In this document: positions 61,626 through 64,000 of the stretch, piece by piece
Position numbering within the stretch: the first letter of the stretch is position 1
Layout of the letters: every line of letters starts with the position of its first letter
Source of the DNA: VRUE01 sp963695835
GTDB lineage: Bacteria; Actinomycetota; Thermoleophilia; Solirubrobacterales; 70-9
Assembly (NCBI GenBank): GCA_963695835.1
Contig: CAVOHR010000004.1
Location: 186,001-250,000 of the forward strand
Direction: 5' to 3'
Length of the DNA stretch: 64,000 bases
Position numbers and translations under genes: made by a program
Notes under the pieces: generated by a model
Seen by the model: the letters and a program-made list of their open reading frames with translations, nothing else
Told to the model about the DNA's origin: nothing
Databases searched by the model: none

Positions 61626-62465
61626 TCATCGGTCGGTCCCGATCACGACGCGCGGGATGCCCGCCAGGTCGGCGCGCGTCTCGACCGCGCCGAAGCCCGC
61701 TTCGAACAGCAGCTCGCTCACCGCCGGCGCCTGGCCGGCGCCGACCTCGAAGGCGGCGACCGGGGCGACGCCGGCCGCCGCCGGGACCGCGACGCGCAGC
61801 ACGTCGAGCCCGTCGGGCCCGGCGAGAAGCGCCTCGCGCGGCTCCCATTCGGTGACCTCCGGCTCCAGCCCCGCCCATTCGGCCTCGCCGACGTAGGGCA
61901 GGTTGGCGACCAGCAGGTCGAAGCGGCCGAGCTCGGGCGGCAGCATCGCCTCGACGAGCTCCACCCGCTCCGCCAGGCCGAGCCGCGCCGCATTCGCCCG
62001 GGCGACCTCCAGCGCCGCGGCCGAGGTGTCGGTCGCCGTCACCTCGCAGCCCGGCAGCTCGTCGGCGATCGCCAGCGCGATCGCGCCGGAGCCGGTGCCG
62101 ACGTCGAGCACTCGCCGCGGCTCCAGCTCCAGCGCCAGCTCGACCAGCAGCTCGGTCTCCGGCCGCGGCACCAGCACCCGGCTGTCGACCTCCAGCTCGA
62201 TGCCCCGAAAGCCCTTGCGGCCAAGGACGTAGGCAACCGGCTCGCGCCGCAGCCGCCGCCGCACGGTCTCGCCGAAGCGCCGCCCCGCCGCCGCCGGCAC
62301 CCCGGCCTCCGGCTCAGCGGCGAGCCGCGCCCGCTCCCAGCCGGTCGCCTCGCAGAGCAGCAGCTCGGCGTCCAGACGGGGGCTGTCGACGCCGGCTGCG
62401 TTTAGGGCATCGGCTGCAGCGCCGAGCGCTTCTCGAACATTGCTCGTGTTGGGGGGCTTGGCCAC
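61626..62465 (-). CDS. prmC: Release factor glutamine methyltransferase
   Basis: Methylates the Gln of the GGQ motif of RF1 and RF2. 279 aa. N-terminal helical part, VAYVLGRKGFRGIELEVDSRVLVPRPETE, AdoMet motif VLDVGTGSGAIALA, and LLVANLPYVG in place of the usual NPPY, a substitution common in this family. GTG start at 62465. Next to prfA, its substrate gene. Confidence 0.94.
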   Translation of the reverse strand: MAKPPNTSNVREALGAAADALNAAGVDSPRLDAELLLCEATGWERARLAAEPEAGVPAAAGRRFGETVRRRLRREPVAYVLGRKGFRGIELEVDSRVLVPRPETELLVELALELEPRRVLDVGTGSGAIALAIADELPGCEVTATDTSAAALEVARANAARLGLAERVELVEAMLPPELGRFDLLVANLPYVGEAEWAGLEPEVTEWEPREALLAGPDGLDVLRVAVPAAAGVAPVAAFEVGAGQAPAVSELLFEAGFGAVETRADLAGIPRVVIGTDR

Positions 62466-62469
62466 GCTT

Positions 62470-62584
62470 AGAACCTATCCCGGTTGGGGTGGAACGTCTT
62501 GTACTTTTTCTGCGGAGACGCCAGCGAACAGCCAACAACTGTCTTCAGAAAAAGTTAAGTGGAACCCCTGCCGGGATAGGTTCT
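62470..62584. repeat. Family A palindromic element, copy 5 (3' of prfA)
   Basis: Outer arms AGAACCTATCCCGG.. and complement with two mismatches; core GGAACGTCTTGTACTTTTTC left and CAGAAAAAGTTAAGTGGAAC right. Overlaps the first base of the prfA stop and ends five bases from the prmC start. Confidence 0.8.
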
Positions 62585-63645
62585 CAGACTGCCGCGGCCT
62601 CGAGGCGCTGCCGCTTCTCTTCGGCCGCCAGCGCCTCGGTGAACCCGCCCAGCTCGCCGGCCAGCACCCCGTCGAGGTTGTGCGAGGTGAGCTTGATCCG
62701 GTGGTCGGTGACCCGGCCCTGGGGGAAGTTGTAGGTGCGGACCTTCTCCGAGCGCTCGCCGCTGCCGACCTGCGCCTTGCGCTCGGCGGCGACCTTCGCC
62801 TGCTGCTCGGCTACCTCGCGCTCGTAGAGGCGCGCCCGCAGCACCCGCATCGCCCGCTCGCGGTTCTGAAGCTGGGACTTCTCGTCCTGCATCGAGACGA
62901 CGATCCCGCTCGGCCGGTGGGTGATCCGCACCGCCGAGTCGGTCGTGTTGACCGACTGCCCGCCCGGCCCGGAGGAGCGGTAGACGTCGATCTGGAGGTC
63001 GCTCTGCTCGACTTGAACCTCGACCTCCTCCGCCTCGGGCAGCACCGCCACCGTCGCCGTCGAGGTGTGGATACGGCCCTGCGACTCGGTCTCCGGCACC
63101 CGCTGCACGCGGTGGGTGCCGCCCTCGAACTTGAAGATCGAGTAGGCGCCCTCGCCCTTGACCGCGAAGGTCACCTCCTTGAAGCCGCCGACCTCGGCGG
63201 CGGACTGCGACAGCACCTCGGTCGCGAACCCCCGCACCTCCGCGTACCGCGTCAGCATCTTGAACAGGTCGCCGGCGAACAGCGCCGCCTCGTCCCCCCC
63301 GGTCCCGGCCCGGATCTCGACCAGCACGTTCTTGGCGTCGTTCGGGTCCCGCTCGACCATCGCCAGCCGGATCTCCTCCTCCAGCTCCTCGAGCCGCCCC
63401 GGCGCCTCCTCGACCACCTTCCGCAGCTCGGCGTCCTCGCCCTCCTCCAAAAGCTCCCGAGCCCCTTCCAGGTCGTCCCTCAGCGTCCTGTACTCGGCAA
63501 CCAGCTTGCGAGCGGGCTCCAGCTCGCGGTATTCCCGCCCAACCTCGGCATACCGCACCCGATCCCCGATCACAGCAGGATCAGACATCAGCTGCTCCAG
63601 CTCAGAGAACCGGCTTTCGATCTGCTCAACCAGCGATTCGATCAT
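62584..63645 (-). CDS. prfA: Peptide chain release factor 1
   Basis: 353 aa, recognises UAG/UAA. RVPETESQGRIHTS contains the PxT tripeptide (PET) that reads the stop codon, YRSSGPGGQSVNTTDSAVR the catalytic GGQ. ATG at 63645 (MIESLVEQIESRF). A further open frame upstream of this Met is not conserved. Precedes prmC; both release factors of the cell lie in this window. Confidence 0.97.
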   Translation of the reverse strand: MIESLVEQIESRFSELEQLMSDPAVIGDRVRYAEVGREYRELEPARKLVAEYRTLRDDLEGARELLEEGEDAELRKVVEEAPGRLEELEEEIRLAMVERDPNDAKNVLVEIRAGTGGDEAALFAGDLFKMLTRYAEVRGFATEVLSQSAAEVGGFKEVTFAVKGEGAYSIFKFEGGTHRVQRVPETESQGRIHTSTATVAVLPEAEEVEVQVEQSDLQIDVYRSSGPGGQSVNTTDSAVRITHRPSGIVVSMQDEKSQLQNRERAMRVLRARLYEREVAEQQAKVAAERKAQVGSGERSEKVRTYNFPQGRVTDHRIKLTSHNLDGVLAGELGGFTEALAAEEKRQRLEAAAV

Positions 63646-63667
63646 GAAGTGAACGATAAGCGCAGCT

Positions 63668-63704
63668 CGGGCGGGTGGCGTCGGGTGGCGACAGGACCCG
63701 CCCG
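63668..63704. terminator. Hairpin 3' of the DUF1385 gene
   Basis: 9-bp arms CGGGCGGGT / ACCCGCCCG around 19 bases, three bases past the DUF1385 stop and 23 bases before prfA. Not related in sequence to the four repeat families. Confidence 0.5.
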
Positions 63705-63707
63705 CCG

Positions 63708-64000
63708 CTACGCCACGATCTCTATCGGTGACTCGCCCCGCTCGAGAGGCTTCTCCTCGGCCAGCACCTTGTCCAGCGAGGCGATCGCCACCGCCAGCTG
63801 CTCCTCGTCGGGCTCGCGCGTGGTCAGGTTCTGCAGCATCAGCCCCGGCCACATCACGCCGCGCACCCAGCGCTTGCGCCGGTTCTTGCCGGCCCACTTG
63901 ATCACCTCGTAGGAGAGGCCGGCGATCAGCGGGATGCCGAGGATGCGCGAGGCGAGCAGCCAGTACCAGGCCGGCAGCCCGATCGGGGCGAAGACGAAGA
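63708..64000 (-). CDS. DUF1385 family membrane protein, N-terminal part outside the window
   Basis: 97 C-terminal residues visible. FAPIGLPAWYWLLASRILGIPLIAGLSYEVIKWAGKN is a hydrophobic segment of DUF1385, then WVRGVMWPGLMLQNLTTREPDEEQLAVAIASLDKVLA, the family's conserved ending. DUF1385 genes are frequently next to prfA-prmC in Gram-positive bacteria. Function unknown. Confidence 0.9.
   Translation of the reverse strand, partial: FVFAPIGLPAWYWLLASRILGIPLIAGLSYEVIKWAGKNRRKRWVRGVMWPGLMLQNLTTREPDEEQLAVAIASLDKVLAEEKPLERGESPIEIVA

Overview
The window is one stretch of a GC-rich (about 70%) bacterial chromosome, densely packed with short intergenic gaps. I infer an actinomycete-lineage organism, probably of the Thermoleophilia/Solirubrobacterales type. 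The reasons are the G/C-ending codons, the frequent GTG/TTG starts, the gap-pgk-tpi cluster next to uvrC-rapZ, the short (617-aa) transketolase, the atpIBEFHAGDC operon and the WecA/LCP/UDP-glucose dehydrogenase wall-polymer genes. The taxonomic placement is inference. I saw no tRNA, rRNA, CRISPR array or prophage, and no gene-free stretch longer than 300 bases.

Layout (most genes lie on the minus strand). 1-5754: tgt, gpmI, tpiA, pgk and gapA; tgt, gpmI, tpiA and pgk carry at least 15 single-base indels as given, almost all an extra C on the coding strand, so this is probably a consensus problem. 5797-10577: VOC protein, ABC-2 exporter, rapZ, uvrC. 10640-12415 (+): enoyl-CoA hydratase, cupredoxin lipoprotein, cupin. 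12472-15516: a redox operon, apbE, ferric-reductase-like membrane protein, FAD oxidoreductase, ferredoxin. 15584-19557: a two-component system embedded among four small membrane-anchored or exported Thr/Ser-rich proteins, three of which share an APVTT/VVT-x-SG motif. 19716-26449: transketolase, nadA, a mutM remnant, nadC, an AlbA/ATPase-fold regulator flanked by a repeated operator-like motif, and a sigma factor with an alkyltransferase. 26495-35295: exported acidic protein, prfB (programmed frameshift), secA, hpf, comF, a sugar nucleotidyltransferase, ahcY. 35362-39558: a type IIG restriction-modification enzyme with a small divergent gene. 39567-46983: phosphosugar isomerase, nucleotidyltransferase, intein-containing UDP-glucose dehydrogenase, LCP ligase, M20 peptidase. 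47105-54253: ATP synthase operon. 54443-64000: WecA-like transferase, asnB, sugar phosphotransferase, DUF354 protein, glyA, sua5, prmC, prfA and a DUF1385 protein cut by the window edge.

The most striking feature no gene explains is a set of four families of palindromic hairpins, almost all placed directly after a stop codon. Family A (about 113 bp, five copies) follows prfB, secA, a sugar transferase gene, glyA and prfA. Family B (a 24-nt TTGACC...GGTCAA-type core, four copies) follows gpmI, atpC, wecA and sua5. Family C (two copies) follows tkt and prmC. Family D (two copies) flanks the two-component cluster. Within families A and B the cores are conserved while the outer stems differ from locus to locus yet stay self-complementary. 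This suggests selection for structure, and a genome-specific system of transcript 3' ends or palindromic repeats.

The genes fall into a few joint tasks: lower glycolysis (gapA, pgk, tpiA, gpmI, tkt), quinolinate-to-NAD synthesis (nadA, nadC), translation termination (prfA, prfB, prmC, hpf, sua5), protein export (secA), energy conversion (ATP synthase and the flavin/ferredoxin operon), and surface polymer assembly (WecA, sugar phosphotransferase, DUF354, nucleotidyltransferases, UDP-glucose dehydrogenase, LCP).
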